Assembly (NCBI RefSeq): GCF_030295955.1
Contig: NZ_AP027363.1
Coordinates: 2,625,046 to 2,689,045, forward strand
Direction of reading: 5' to 3'
DNA length: 64,000 nucleotides
Origin: Thalassotalea agarivorans
Lineage (GTDB): Bacteria > Pseudomonadota > Gammaproteobacteria > Enterobacterales > Alteromonadaceae
Below, piece after piece: positions 28,352 through 37,353 of this stretch (positions are counted from its first letter, which is position 1; each line of letters starts with the position of its first letter). The notes under the pieces were generated by a model. It was not told the DNA's origin. It worked only from the letters and a program-made list of their open reading frames with translations, and made no database searches. The translations under genes and the position numbers were made by a program.

Positions 28352-28594
28352 GTGAAGTTAGTAAAGCTGATCGAAGAAGGCAGAGCTATTCGGTTCTTTC
28401 AGGCTGATTTCAACCGTTTTGCCAAGCTATTGCTCAAGGAGCTGGGGTATACCTCGCAATACAAATTTTCAATACCAGCTGTATCCCATAGCCGAGATAT
28501 GAATGGCCAGCGTGACATCTACAATATCCGATTACACATCGAAAAGCCGATTAAGGCGCATGAAATAGCTTACGAAGAAAAATTGAAACCCTAA
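28352..28594 (+). CDS. Short open reading frame, unrecognised (possible gene remnant)
   Basis: An 80-codon frame from a GTG, without a recognisable ribosome site. The predicted product has a basic, helical N-terminal half (LVKLIEEGRAIRFFQADFNR) and looks like a genuine protein segment rather than noise, but I recognise no family. It may be the remains of a longer gene: the flanks on both sides (28147-28351 and 28595-28785) hold no other frame I can support. It belongs to the decayed island. Confidence 0.35.
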   Translation: MKLVKLIEEGRAIRFFQADFNRFAKLLLKELGYTSQYKFSIPAVSHSRDMNGQRDIYNIRLHIEKPIKAHEIAYEEKLKP

Positions 28595-28785
28595 AAAGAG
28601 AAAAGATACATGTCAAGATTTCACCCTAGATGGAACATTGAACTTATTTTTCAAGTGATGAATGGAATCGCCACCACTTAACAATCTGGAAGTCCAGTTT
28701 CTAAATAGGGTGCAGTTATTCAGTAATTGATTTATAGTTATTCCAAAAACATGTATGAACTTTAGCTATTATGGGAGTATTAACG

Positions 28786-29574
28786 ATGATCAAATCATTA
28801 ACTATAGTTGCAGTATGTATTTTATTAGCAGGTTGTCCTCTTGACGGAGATGACGGCAAATCAGGGGCTGCAGGCCCACAAGGCATTCAAGGCCCTCAGG
28901 GGCTAGCCGGGCCGCAGGGCGATAGAGGTATCGACTGCTGGGATATTAACAACGACGGAATTGACGATGCTAATGAAGATACAAATGGTGACGGTCAGTT
29001 CGATAGTGCTGACTGTCGAGTGCTTCCGTTTGCAGATCAGCACCCTGAGCTGAAGTTTAATCACAAAAGTATCTGCGATGCTTTTGCAAATCTCACTCCT
29101 CCTGCTTTCCCTAATGGCTGCCCTACCAGTACAGCTGGTTCTACCAAGCCTTCAGGTTCTATAGTTCGAATTGACGGTAATCAATTTTCCGATATTGATG
29201 CAGACCCTGACACCCTCGAATCGGGCCAGAGTGCATTTTTGAGCATTCGATATGACGGCTCAGTAGCTTACTGGTCACTAAAAAATGCCTACATAGTTAA
29301 CCAATTCACTTTCCCCGCCAACACCACTGAAGGCAGGGTTTGTGAAAAGGCCTGCGGTTTACCGGATGGTGATGCAGATTGTATAGCCTCTTATGCAACG
29401 TTTCTTCCAGGGGCAACGACATTTTCTTGTAGTGTTTTTCATTACACTGACTCCGTGGTTGAGCCTTGGGAAAAACTCTGTGGCGGTGGTTCTGACAGAG
29501 ATGGCGCTATGCAAATCTGCACCGACAACACGGGTGATGCGTTCCGTTGGTATGCTTTAGATCCAGGAACCTAA
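28786..29574 (+). CDS. Lipoprotein with collagen-like Gly-x-y repeats and a dockerin/EF-hand-like calcium segment
   Basis: 262 residues from the ATG at 28786, chosen because GGGAG lies 9 bases before it. The signal ends in lipobox LLAGC. It is followed by a short collagen-like stretch of Gly-x-y triplets (GPQGIQGPQGLAGPQGDRG, about residues 33-51), then DINNDGIDDANEDTNGDGQ with spaced Asp/Asn typical of Ca-binding dockerin/thrombospondin-3 repeats. The C-terminal 180 residues are cysteine-rich (about ten Cys), with no family I recognise; the FRWYALDPGT end is unusual. It is the only clearly intact protein gene inside the island. It is probably outer-membrane anchored and surface exposed. Confidence 0.75.
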   Translation: MIKSLTIVAVCILLAGCPLDGDDGKSGAAGPQGIQGPQGLAGPQGDRGIDCWDINNDGIDDANEDTNGDGQFDSADCRVLPFADQHPELKFNHKSICDAFANLTPPAFPNGCPTSTAGSTKPSGSIVRIDGNQFSDIDADPDTLESGQSAFLSIRYDGSVAYWSLKNAYIVNQFTFPANTTEGRVCEKACGLPDGDADCIASYATFLPGATTFSCSVFHYTDSVVEPWEKLCGGGSDRDGAMQICTDNTGDAFRWYALDPGT

Positions 29575-29679
29575 TTCTGATTTGATACGGTTAAGACTGT
29601 CTTTGTTCAGGGTTAATAAGTCAACGGCTTAACCCTGTTCATCAACTTTAAATTCCACGTTTTTTAAAAAAGATAATGA

Positions 29680-30339
29680 ATGAAAATAACTCTATTAGGC
29701 GCAACAGGTGATTTAGGTCTGGAATGTTTAAAGCAAAGCATTGCTGCCGGGCATGATATTACGTTGTTGGTGAGAACGCCCGCAAAACTGTCCGCAGAGT
29801 TGGCGGCCAAGGTGCAAGTTGTGCAAGGCGACGGCTTGGAATTGGAAGATGTCAGAAAGGCCATACCTGCTGAAACTCAAGGTATTCTATTTGCTGTGGG
29901 CGTGGATGAGAAAACATCGCCTGAAAACCTTTGTACTAATGTCACAAAAAATATTTTTCAGGTCATGAGGGAAACCCTCAAACCTGAAGTGCCATTTGTA
30001 TGGTGTGGCGGTGGTTCTAACCTGTTGCCGGAAGATGTTGTTAGCTTTGGTTCAAAGTTTGTTTACTGGTATGCGGAGTTATTTTTGAAGTTGCGCCACA
30101 AAGACAAGGAGCGCCAGTTAGAATTTCTCGACAATAACAAAGATATCAACTAGATTGGTATCAGGCCTTTGCAGATGAAACATGGGCCACAAAAAAGCCA
30201 ATACAAGTTGGGATATGATAAGTTTAGTGGGCTTTCAAAAATTCACTTTGCTGATTGCGCCCACGCAATGCTTGGCGATAACACCTGGTTGCACAAGGCG
30301 CCCATTATTCAGTACTCAACGCTCTCTAATAGAGTTTAG
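29680..30339 (+). pseudogene. NAD(P)-binding (NmrA/SDR-like atypical) protein broken by an in-frame TAG
   Basis: The first 157 codons encode a Rossmann protein with MKITLLGATGDLGLECL (dinucleotide site) and LLVRTPAKL. A TAG at 30151-30153 interrupts it, yet the same frame continues with IGIRPLQM and YDKFSGLSKIHFADCAHAML to a TAG at 30337-30339, exactly as expected for the C-terminal half of NAD(P)H-binding pfam13460-type proteins. A tryptophan is common before xIxRP in this family, so TGG to TAG is the simplest explanation. The full length would be 219 codons. It is convergent with the broken MMPL gene. Confidence 0.8.
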
Positions 30340-30354
30340 TAAAATTTTGCATGG

Positions 30355-32783
30355 CTACTTTTTCCAGAACAGCGTAAGCAGAACAGGGGCCAGCATCAGG
30401 TTTGCAAACAGCGCAATAAAAATGGCAAAGCTGAGTAAGGTGCCAAACTGATAAGAGGTTTCGAATACATCAAAGGCATATACCAAAAAGCTGCCAATCA
30501 ACACAATCGATGTAAAGGTAATGGCTCTGCCTGACATTTCCAGCGAGTTGAAGATGGCTTTTTCAGAGCTATCATATTTTGCCAAGCCGTCTTTATAGTG
30601 ATGCATAAAATGAATAGTGTCATCCACAGAGATACCAATAATAATGCAGCCCAGTAAGCTGGTTAGAATGTTCAATGGCATACCAATCCAGCCCATCATG
30701 CCCAAAGTAAATATGATTGGAATAATATTGGGGATAAACGCCAGTAAACCCTTTCTGAAAGATTTCATCAGCAGAAACATTAATAAACTCACAAAGATAA
30801 ACGCCAGAATATAGCTTTCCACTGCGCTGCTGATCATGGAAACCAGAACAGCCACACCTACAATTACCCTGCCAATTAAATTGCTTTCCATCTCTGCCAG
30901 TTGGTGTTTTTCCTTGAGAACAGCGATACCGACTTCCAGTTCTGCCAATTAATCCCTGAAATACAACATATCCACGCTAGGTAATAATATGGTGGCGCGT
31001 GTGATTCTGAATTAATTGTCTGTAAAATCTTTTAGGCTATCAGCACCGCTGTTTTCAAAAAGCAGCAACTCCTGTGCAATTAATGCCCGTGTTTCAGGGA
31101 TTGAATAAAACTCAGGTTTATTTTCATTCAAGGTTTGATGGGTTTGTTTGATGACATTCAAAATGGAATTCATTTTTTTTGCTTTAATGCCATGAACCTC
31201 CAGCTCGCCGATCAGTAATTCAATGTCTTCAAGAAGTAACAGTACATTACGATCATACAAACCATTTGCCATGCCGGTATCGATATATACTTCCAGAGTG
31301 CGTGAGCCACTAACATTTTCATCAAGTGTCTCTACCGCAATGCGTGTTGGGTGGCTTTCCGGGTACCAGCGCACATCGTCGTGGCTCATATAAACCTTGA
31401 AAATGCCTGCACAAGCGAACACAGTAAAAGTGCCGCAAATTGCGGTGATGATCTTTGGGTAGGCCATGCCGAATTTCCCGGTCGCCATCACAAAGCGGTC
31501 AATGAGTAAAAGCAACTGCTCAGATAGTTTTATACTTTTTTTGTGGTGGTGTCTTTTTGTTTCACCTTGGTCAATGCCAGCAAAGGTGGAACAATAGTCA
31601 GTGTCAGAATTAAAGCGATAAACACACCAACCGCACCAAAAATGCCGAGCATTCTAGTTGGTTCCAGGTCGGCAAATGAAAACGATAGCAAACCTGCAGC
31701 AGTGGTTACTGTTGTCATTAAAATCGCGGTTGCCGTTTTGCCAACGGCAAAGGTAATAGCCTGATTTTTTTCTCCGCTGCGATCATATTCACGATAAAAA
31801 ATACTGAGTATGTGTACCGTATCGGCAATACCAATTGCCAATAAGAAGGTGGGAAGCACCTTATTAGTGGCCGTCATCGGCACGCCAAAAACCGGCATTA
31901 AAGCAATGGTGGTGGTGATAGAGGCAATCACAACAATCAAGGGTAAAATCACCCCAGAGACACGCTGAAATAAAACCCATAGCAACACAGCAACAACCAG
32001 CATGCCAAACACCATATTCTTGGTGATCATGTTGCTCATATCATGCGAAAGTTGATAGGTAACAACCCTGTCACCCGCAATAAACAGGTTTGCATTTTCA
32101 AGCTTGTAGTTTTCCACAAGCCTTAAAATACTTTCCACAAACTCTGTTTCTTCTTCGCCGCTTAAAAGTTCCAGTTGCTCGTCATCCATGCCGGCGTTAT
32201 CAGAAAAGCCGCCTAAAATATCGTCCATGGAGTTATTGTTGAGGCTCTTCTGGGAAAACCTCTCAAGTAACACAACAATGTTTGCAAATTTGCCATCCTT
32301 GGAAATGATATTGCCAACATAGTTGGGGTTGCTGATTACCTCATCTTTAAACTCGGGAATGTCTTCGGGGGAAGGGGGCCAGATTTCGATAAGGTCTTTG
32401 GAGATAAGGCCTTCTTCAGTGCCTTTTAAATGATTCACAGATACCAGACTGGTAACGTCATCAATAAAAGGCACATTCTCCACAATGCTTTCATGCAAAC
32501 TCTTAATGGTTTGCAGGTTTTCCAGAGTGAAAACCGTGTCTTCAAATTGCAGGGAAATAATTGTAGTGCTGCCAGAATCATATTTTCATTTGAAGTCATC
32601 AAGGTCACCAACTGCGGTTGCCCCTTCTGGCAAATAAGCTTCAGTGGAAACATCAATCCAGACATTTTTCAGCTGAAATGAAATAATCGCAACCAGGGCC
32701 AGTGTTATAGCCAAACTGGTTTTTGGTTTATTGATTAATGCAATACTGAACCTTTCCAGCAGAGACTCAGATGATTTTTTCAT
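30355..32783 (-). pseudogene. MMPL/RND-superfamily exporter (COG1033-like), broken by three stops and one frameshift
   Basis: Four open pieces join into one protein of about 809 codons. The N-terminal anchor is at 32589-32783; a TGA at 32586-32588 follows; the first membrane half (with IGIADTVHILSIFYREYD) runs to 31530. A frameshift in an A7 run near 31534-31540 (one more A restores KLSEQLLLLIDRF) leads to the second periplasmic part. TAA stops at 31012-31014 and 30949-30951 interrupt it, and the last membrane half (GISVDDTIHFMHHYKDG) ends at 30355. Frames are continuous across all three stops. Proteins of this type export lipids or hydrophobic compounds. It is not functional unless stops are read through. 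Confidence 0.85.
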
Positions 32784-33123
32784 AAAAAAAGAGAAAGAAG
32801 GTGGAAGTGATTATGTTATCCAAGCTAATCGAAGTTGGCCATTTTACATTAAACGCCGCTAATAACAATCTGGCTTGCTCGAGAATCAGGAGTTTTTAAT
32901 TGAATGGCGATTCTCAATGGGTTTGGCTCAATAAATATGTTCTTTCTATTGTGCTGCGTTCTGATGAGAATATTCGCCAGCTGTTAAACATGGCGCTTTT
33001 TATTTCTGGCATATGCTTGAGTGTAAAGCAAAAACCGGGTTGGAAAACCCAGTTTTTGTACCGCCGAGACTAGAAACGAGCCAGGACACCGATGAGGTAA
33101 GTGTTGATGCTGGTAAGCGGTAA
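32784..33123. other. 340 bases without a supportable gene
   Basis: Contains short plus-strand stretches that look like former coding sequence (for example VWLNKYVLSIVLRSDENIRQ read from about 32920), broken by stops in every frame. No RNA, repeat or promoter seen. Probably decayed coding DNA of the island. Confidence 0.5.
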
Positions 33124-33502
33124 AAGAACTCTTTTACTTATCTTTTTGTGCTGGTGGCTTGTTTATTGCTGGTTTTTCTGACTTCTGCAAGCTGGATCTA
33201 TACGCTTCATAAAGAAAATGTTCATTTAGTAGAGTCACTTTAACAGTTAGTCATGCTGGTTGATTTGCATCAGCGACAGGCAGGTGTTTTACCAAAGCAG
33301 ACTTGCCAGTCTTGATGGTTTCCCGGAAGACTTGAGGGAGCTTGTATTTGAACAATGGGGTATGGTGAACCATAATGCTAAAGTAGAGGTTTACTAGTTG
33401 CCTTCTGATAATGAGGACTACAGCATTAGTCTTCGCAAGGGCCAAAAATCCTGATACTACGAATCCACCTTGAGTGAGATTATACAACACAAGGAAGGGT
33501 GA
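33124..33502 (+). pseudogene. Unrecognised small membrane protein, decayed
   Basis: A plus-strand frame opens with a single hydrophobic segment (LFVLVACLLLVFLTSASWIY) followed by a hydrophilic part. It is broken by a TAA at 33241-33243, a shift of frame near 33295, a TAG and a TGA, ending at a TGA at 33500-33502. After repair it would read as a membrane-anchored protein of about 120 residues with LDGFPEDLRELVFEQWGMVN. I do not recognise the family. It lies just before the ecotin remnant on the same strand. Confidence 0.45.
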
Positions 33503-33537
33503 CAAATGAGTAGGAGAAGACCAAAGTGAAAACAAAT

Positions 33538-34008
33538 ATGCATAAACTTGTCTTGTTTATAGCGTCGCTATTGATCCAGCCATCTGCTCAAGCCACGGAT
33601 TATATGAAAGCTTTTCCTGTCGCTGAGGGTGGAGCGCTGCGTTATGTTCTGAAACTGCCCGAAAAGGAAAACGAAAGCTTGCTTAAAATAGAATTGGTTG
33701 TTGGAAAGATAATTAATATCGATCAGGAAAATAGATATTTTTTTGCTGGCGCCATAAAAGAGGAAACCATTAAAGGCTGGGGTTTTGTTCGTTATGTGGT
33801 GAGTGACTTGGGGCCGATGGCTGGCACCATGATGGCAGTTGCCCCAAGTGCCCCTATATCCGAGCATTTTATAACCTTGGGTGGCAAACCTTATTTGATT
33901 CCCTAAAACAGTAAGTTGCCCGTGGTGGTTTATGTGCCTGAGGACGCCGAAGTTCGTTACCGCATTTGGAGCGCGGCGCCAGAAATGAAGCCAATGCTAC
34001 AAAACTAG
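33538..34008 (+). pseudogene. Ecotin-family serine protease inhibitor, broken by one in-frame stop
   Basis: Signal peptide (MHKLVLFIASLLIQPSAQA), then the ecotin core: SLLKIELVVGK, IKGWGFVRYVV, the reactive-site Met-Met (GTMMAV, matching STMMAC of E. coli ecotin) and, after a TAA at 33904-33906, the same frame continues [13 protein letters not shown] and VRYRIW to a TAG at 34006. The two cysteines that form the reactive-loop disulfide in E. coli ecotin are absent. Ecotin is a periplasmic inhibitor of trypsin-like proteases. The stop removes the last quarter, including strands needed for dimerisation. Confidence 0.85.
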
Positions 34009-34480
34009 ATTTTGCTGTTGAGGGGTAGTGTGCCGCAGCCTCCTCCCAAGCCGATTGAAGATTCACTTCCAGTTGTTCCTCTGCTCGCCCTCATCATTCC
34101 CAAATGATCAAGCAACATCGGGTTTTCGTTGGGTACCGAATGGCAAGAGCAGTCTACGGCACGTGTTAATCAATGCGGATTCTGCCTGTGTAGATACGAA
34201 TCTAGCCTCGTAAGAGCACAACGGTTGATTTGATCGAGATAGACACCTTATTTCTTGTATCTCATTGATGACTTACGACTCAATGCATTTTGAAGTGATG
34301 AAGTCGTTACGAAATTAGTTATGGATTTTTAATCCATCAACTCCACTTATGGGGTAGTGGTAAGACTGCTATCGCATAGGTAGCATCTTCACTCTACATG
34401 GTACGGAAAACGGTAAGGTTCTGGTTATGGCTACGCTAAAAAGCGCGGGAAATGTGGTGTTTCTGTCACGCTAGTCGGGC
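34009..34480. other. 472 bases without a supportable gene, right part of the island
   Basis: No open frame with family resemblance; apparently decayed DNA. It holds the right copy of the 19-bp inverted repeat (34328-34346) and, overlapping its left part, a small hairpin ATGGATT-TTT-AATCCAT (34321-34337). Confidence 0.5.
34328..34346 (-). repeat. Right copy of the 19-bp perfect inverted repeat
   Basis: TTTAATCCATCAACTCCAC, the exact reverse complement of 28256-28274. Confidence 0.85.
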
Positions 34481-34525
34481 CTCATAATCGGTAGGTCCCC
34501 TGTTCAAGTCAAGGAGGGGCCACCA
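34481..34525 (+). pseudogene. 3' half of the split ileX-type tRNA
   Basis: Starts with the same CTCATAA anticodon loop, then TCGGT, AGGTC, a T-arm (CCCTG-TTCAAGT-CAAGG, one mismatch), acceptor 3' strand AGGGGCC, discriminator A and encoded CCA. AGGGGCC pairs perfectly with GGCCCCT of the 5' half at 27978. Both this half and the intact tRNA at 28070 are followed by ATCTT, suggesting a common tRNA array origin. Confidence 0.8.
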
Positions 34526-34572
34526 TCTTAATTTGAACAATTCAAATTAGCTCTAAGCTAAATGCTGTTAGC

Positions 34573-34621
34573 TGTAAGGTGTAAGGTGTAAGGTGTAAGG
34601 TGTAAGGTATAAGGTGTAAGA
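34573..34621. repeat. Heptanucleotide tandem repeat (TGTAAGG x 7)
   Basis: Seven head-to-tail units of TGTAAGG, five in a row perfect, the sixth TATAAGG and the last TGTAAGA. It lies between the tRNA half and the sulfatase gene, 110 bases before the sulfatase start. Confidence 0.95.
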
Positions 34622-34734
34622 AAGAACATCCGCCTCTCTCATTACAAGATAAATCCGCACAATTTTTGTATCAACTGCCCACTTAGGCTATAAATAAAAA
34701 GTACTAAAATCATAATATTACGTGGAGAATTCCC

Positions 34735-36176
34735 ATGAGAAGGATTTTGTCGCTTTTAACATTAGCAACAACTATGCTGTTTACCCCGTTGGCGTATAGC
34801 CAAGATAAACCAAATATTGTGCTCGTTTTCTTAGACAATTTTGGCTGGGGAGAACCTGGGTTTAACGGTGGTGGCATTACGCGAGGCGCTGCCACACCGC
34901 GATTAGACGAGATAGCTAATCAAGGTTTACGCCTAACCAATTTTAATGTTGAAGTGCAGTGTACGCCGTCAAGAGCAGCCCTTATGACAGGCGATACGCA
35001 ATCAGAACTGGTAACGCTAAGGTTCCTATCGGTGAGGGCATATACGGTTTAGTGCAATGGGAAGTGACGATGGCAGAAATGCTATCAAGTGCCGGTTACG
35101 CGACGGGTATGTATGGCAAGTGGCATTTAGGAAGAACACCCGGTCGTTTTCCAACCGACCAAGGGTTTGATGAATGGTACGGCATTCCAAATTCCACCGA
35201 TGAATCAACCTACGCTTCGCTCGACGGTTTTGCTCAATCAGGGGTAAAAGAAACCTATGTGTTAGACGCCGTAAAAGGCCAAACACCAAAACAAGTGCGC
35301 CCCTACAGATTAGATTATCGCCCTTTAATTGATAGAGATTTAACAGATAGAGCTAAATCATTTATTCGAAAAAATGCAAAAGCAAACAAGCCTTTTTTTG
35401 TGTACTTACCTTATACGGCTACCCATTTCCCCACCATGCCTCATCCCGTTTTTCGTGGAAAATCGGGTAATGGGCCTTGGGCGGATCTATTAATGCAAAT
35501 CGACAGCTACACAGGAGAGTTACTCGATACACTTGAAGAGCTTGATATCGCTGATAACACTATTTTTATCTTTACCGCTGACAACGGCCCAGAGGCAGTT
35601 CGAAGAGACAATACAAATCTAACGACTGAGACGATTATTAATGGATCGTCTGGTCCATGGCGCAGCACACTATTTACCAGTTACGAGGGTGCACTGCGTG
35701 TACCATTTGCTATACGCTGGCCAAATAAAATCAAACCCGGTAGACACAGCGACGAAATAGTCCATGCCATGGATATGCTCCCTACCCTAGCAACAGTTGC
35801 CGGTGCAGAGGTTCCACAAGACCGTCCTATAGACGGTGTTGATGTCAGCGAATTTTTAACAGGTGATACCAATAAATCTGGGCGGGAAGGGTTTGTCGTC
35901 TATATGGGTGACCAGATATTTGCAGTTAAATGGCGAAATTGGAAATTGCACTTCAAAGAGCAGTCTGGTTGGGATGGCACCTTAAAAACGTATACCATGC
36001 CAAGAGTCTACAATCTGTTCTTAGACCCACAAGAAAGAAACAATGTACTGTTTCCACATACTTGGGTACCAAAAGCTGCATTAGGCCAGTTACAAGAGCA
36101 TATCGTATCGCTGAAACAACATCCGCCAATTCCGATGGGCGCAAAAGATCCTTACTCACCTCCTGCTACAAAGTAG
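34735..36176 (+). pseudogene. Sulfatase (arylsulfatase family) with a one-base frameshift
   Basis: Signal peptide (MRRILSLLTLATTMLFTPLAYS), metal-site strand NIVLVFLDNFGWGEPGFNGG, and the formylglycine motif CTPSRAALMTG. The frame is then lost near 34990-34992 and resumes one frame over as RYAIRTGNAKVPIG, then GYATGMYGKWHLG, FFVYLPYTATHFP and TADNGPEAV. Adding one base after ATGACAGG restores a protein of about 480 residues, the usual size. The GGAG ribosome site and full C-terminus are intact. It would desulfate a sulfated glycan in the periplasm. The lesion could be a recent mutation or a sequencing error. Confidence 0.85.
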
Positions 36177-36181
36177 TATTT

Positions 36182-37225
36182 TCAATATTTGGGGTCAGAA
36201 CATGTTCTGACCCCAAATATCAAAATCAATAATATCAATAACTTGAAATTTGACCCTGCTACAGAATCTGATGCTTCTGAGTCCGTTTGCTCTGAATGAT
36301 GCACTTCAACCGAAGAATGTTGTGTGTTAATTGGCATTGAGTCGCTATTAAATGATGCTATTGCACGATCAATCCACTGCCTGTAATCAGCAACGCGCGT
36401 GTATACTGCGGGCTCTCCTAATAACCCACATCCAAACATACCGAAAGATGGGACGTGAGGACTGCCAAAACTCAAGAGACCAACCTGGAGATATCGCCCA
36501 CCACTTTTTGCCAAAAGTGGACCTCCCGAATCGCCGTAACATGATTGAGGAGCACCAAAATATTTTGGTAATGCGCAGACGTGTTTCTCATTTAGCCAAT
36601 TGGGATCGATATTGAGCGCCCGCCAATTTGGCGAACCTTGCTTAAAGAATGCAATACAATGATGATAACTTAAATACTTCAACTCTGTTTCTCGCAAGTT
36701 TGTCGAAGCATTACCATTGCGCTTTGTCATCCCCCAACCTACTAATAGCGTACGCTGCTCTGGTTCCATGCTGTCTATAAAATCTTTATCTGCAAGCTCA
36801 GCCAATTGATATCCATAAAGGTGAGGAACATATAACAACGCTATATCATGGTTGTACTTTTCTGGGTGATTATACTGCTTGTGTAACTTTGTCTTTGCGA
36901 CACTAAATTCGAGGCCATATTTAGTTAAGTCGCTACTACCGAAATATACACGCAAACTTTCTGGCGATATATCTAATAAACAGTGTGCAGCGGTTAACAC
37001 AATGTGATCGTCGATAAGAGTGCCCGCGCATAAATGCTGCCATTGCCCTTGATTATCGCGCTGAATACTAACTACGTAGGGTGTTTGATGGTATGAAGCT
37101 AAATCACCATCAATAATTGAATCTACTGATTGAGGCAAGGCGATAGTGCTGAAGGTTAAACCAACAACAAAACATGAATAGCCCATTATTTTTGCGGGCA
37201 ACAACAAAAAGAGGAAGGTGTTCAT
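36182..37225 (-). CDS. Secreted trypsin-like (S1) serine protease with a repeat-derived C-terminus
   Basis: 347 residues with an N-terminal hydrophobic segment, SIIDGDLAS at the activation site (about 36), and the triad in LTAAHCLL (His81), NHDIALL (Asp127) and CYGDSGGPLL (Ser233). The peptidase domain ends near residue 290. It is followed by a Ser/His/Glu-rich linker and a hydrophobic run LLILLILIFG, then VRTCSDPKY encoded by the 36-bp palindrome at 36185-36220. The last residues are therefore repeat-encoded; the hydrophobic run may still act as a membrane anchor. It is convergent with the sulfatase; the stop is 6 bases from the sulfatase stop. Confidence 0.87.
   Translation of the reverse strand: MNTFLFLLLPAKIMGYSCFVVGLTFSTIALPQSVDSIIDGDLASYHQTPYVVSIQRDNQGQWQHLCAGTLIDDHIVLTAAHCLLDISPESLRVYFGSSDLTKYGLEFSVAKTKLHKQYNHPEKYNHDIALLYVPHLYGYQLAELADKDFIDSMEPEQRTLLVGWGMTKRNGNASTNLRETELKYLSYHHCIAFFKQGSPNWRALNIDPNWLNEKHVCALPKYFGAPQSCYGDSGGPLLAKSGGRYLQVGLLSFGSPHVPSFGMFGCGLLGEPAVYTRVADYRQWIDRAIASFNSDSMPINTQHSSVEVHHSEQTDSEASDSVAGSNFKLLILLILIFGVRTCSDPKY
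36185..36220. repeat. 36-bp perfect palindrome, copy 1 of 3
   Basis: Centre CAGAACATGTTCTG with arms ATATTTGGGGT / ACCCCAAATAT. The same core recurs at 55053-55088 and 55813-55846. GGGGTCAG...CTGACCCC palindromes of this kind are often seen dispersed in gammaproteobacteria, in some cases near REP-associated (RAYT) transposase genes; none is in the window. This copy lies inside the end of the protease gene and could act as a bidirectional terminator. Confidence 0.92.
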
Positions 37226-37353
37226 ACACAGTCCTTTGTTAACGTGTTAAAAATCCCTTTAACTGATTTTTGTTGTTGCTGTGTGAACGACAAGGGTGAT
37301 GCCAATACTTAATCAAGTATAGCAGTTAATACTCACTATCACCTGTTACCTAC

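Noticed and set aside
33251..33535. Minus-strand 94-codon frame
   Set aside because: No family resemblance; the opposite strand has a better, though decayed, coding signal.
34573..34621. Tandem repeats as a CRISPR array
   Set aside because: Units are 7 bases with no spacers and no cas genes; a simple sequence repeat.
34959..36176. Independent sulfatase gene starting at 34959
   Set aside because: The segment lacks the signal peptide and formylglycine motif, which are in the overlapping upstream frame; one frameshifted gene fits better.
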